Below are positions 63,665 to 64,000 of a stretch of DNA of 64,000 bases, piece after piece. The position numbers were made by a program, and so were the translations under genes. Origin of the DNA: Propionibacterium cyclohexanicum (GTDB taxonomy: Bacteria > Actinomycetota > Actinomycetes > Propionibacteriales > Propionibacteriaceae); the NCBI RefSeq assembly GCF_900111365.1, contig NZ_FOGZ01000001.1, forward strand, positions 1 through 64,000, written 5' to 3'. The notes under the pieces are model-generated. The model did no database searches, was not told where the DNA came from, and saw only the letters and a list, made by a program, of their open reading frames with translations. Numbering within the stretch: the first letter of the stretch is position 1; the number at the start of each line of letters is the position of its first letter.

Positions 63665-63780
63665 GGCGAGAAGCCTAGCTTCGGAGATGGCGAAGCCAGG
63701 GTCCATGCAACGGCGGCCGGCGCCCCCTGGGGACACCGACCGCCACTCATTGCCCTGCCCGCCCGATGAGGGCTATGCCT

Positions 63781-64000
63781 TCAGCGTGAGGCTTTCGTGA
63801 AACCTGCGGCCTCGGCGGCCTCCTCACTGGAGAACCAGACATCGGCATTGGTGCGGGCGAAGCCCGCGCCGTCGGGGGTGTGGTACTTCATGGAGCGCTG
63901 GTTGCCCTTGATGGTGAATCCCTCCGGCGGGTTCTCCCCGACGTAGGAATCGGGGCCGAAGTCCTTGGGCTCGCCGGTGCCATGGACCTGGCCGCCCTCG
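63781..64000 (-). CDS. C-terminal part of a protein with a sunset-like IKGN...YHTP module (partial)
   Basis: The leftward frame from the window edge reads DSYVGENPPEGFTIKGNQRS, then MKYHTPDGAGFARTNADVWF and SSEEAAEAAGFTKASR before the stop. The pattern IKGNxxSMxYHTPxGxxxxRTxAxVWFxSEEAAEAAGF is a short C-terminal module found on several actinobacterial proteins, including extended ribosomal proteins. The main domain lies outside the window, so the protein cannot be named. Confidence 0.5.
   Translation of the reverse strand, partial: EGGQVHGTGEPKDFGPDSYVGENPPEGFTIKGNQRSMKYHTPDGAGFARTNADVWFSSEEAAEAAGFTKASR

Overview
This 64 kb window is GC-rich chromosomal DNA of an actinomycete, most likely a member of the Propionibacteriaceae. 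The grounds are gene content and order: dapE, a LOG protein, a DivIVA-domain protein, DUF3117, glgA/glgC, tatB, mrp, DUF1003, glnA2, glnE, glnA1, DUF4191, a two-lipoyl-domain sucB/dlaT, gcvT, DUF3043, erpA and trpD form two blocks that, from memory, resemble M. tuberculosis Rv1202-Rv1233c and Rv2192c-Rv2229c. A lactate oxidase and gene starts placed exactly at predicted transcription starts also fit. The family assignment is inference; the phylum is secure.

Layout. 1-410: right end of an ISL3-family insertion sequence abutting a broken membrane-protein gene. 546-4799: ZIP metal transporter, then a tetR-MFS-M20 amidohydrolase operon read leftwards with an operator-like palindrome. 4941-19047: conserved block one (dapE, LOG protein, ClC channel, DivIVA-domain protein, DUF3117, glgA/glgC, O-methyltransferase, dapA, tatB, mrp, DUF1003, PRC/MgtE_N/CBS protein, CitE-like lyase, GSP17M-like protein). 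19093-22312: aminopeptidase P, a 25-bp repeat array, a zinc-ribbon protein, RNase P RNA and an integrase remnant. 22452-31157: two leftward ABC import operons, one of iron/cobalamin type and one of ribose type headed by a YtcJ-like amidohydrolase. 31393-42488: a small membrane protein, map, a DUF2510 protein, glnA2, an SCP-fold protein, glnE, a DprE2-like SDR, a TetR regulator and two oxidoreductases. 42475-47751: RidA remnant, GH92 mannosidase, lipoprotein, lactate oxidase. 47991-61680: conserved block two (glnA1, ABC-F, DUF4191, sucB/dlaT, gcvT, DUF3043, pspA-pspAA, erpA, guaB1-like, pseudo-receiver, trpD). 61751-64000: prepilin peptidase, a GNAT/PRA-PH fusion, and a gene running off the right edge.

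How the genes work together. Nitrogen assimilation is the clearest theme: adenylylatable GlnA1 with a GlnR-like box, GlnE, and a GlnA2 paralogue that lacks the adenylylated tyrosine. DapA and DapE serve lysine and cell-wall synthesis, GlgA and GlgC glycogen synthesis. Eleven transcription units share the same architecture, with a TAnnnT-like hexamer whose last base lies exactly 7 nt before the start codon or, for rnpB, the RNA 5' end. This points to widespread leaderless transcription. Several short tandem repeats with periods of 18, 20, 25 and 33 bp, two of them inside genes and one supplying a ribosome-binding site, are the least explained structures. I found no CRISPR array, tRNA, prophage or clear new defence system.
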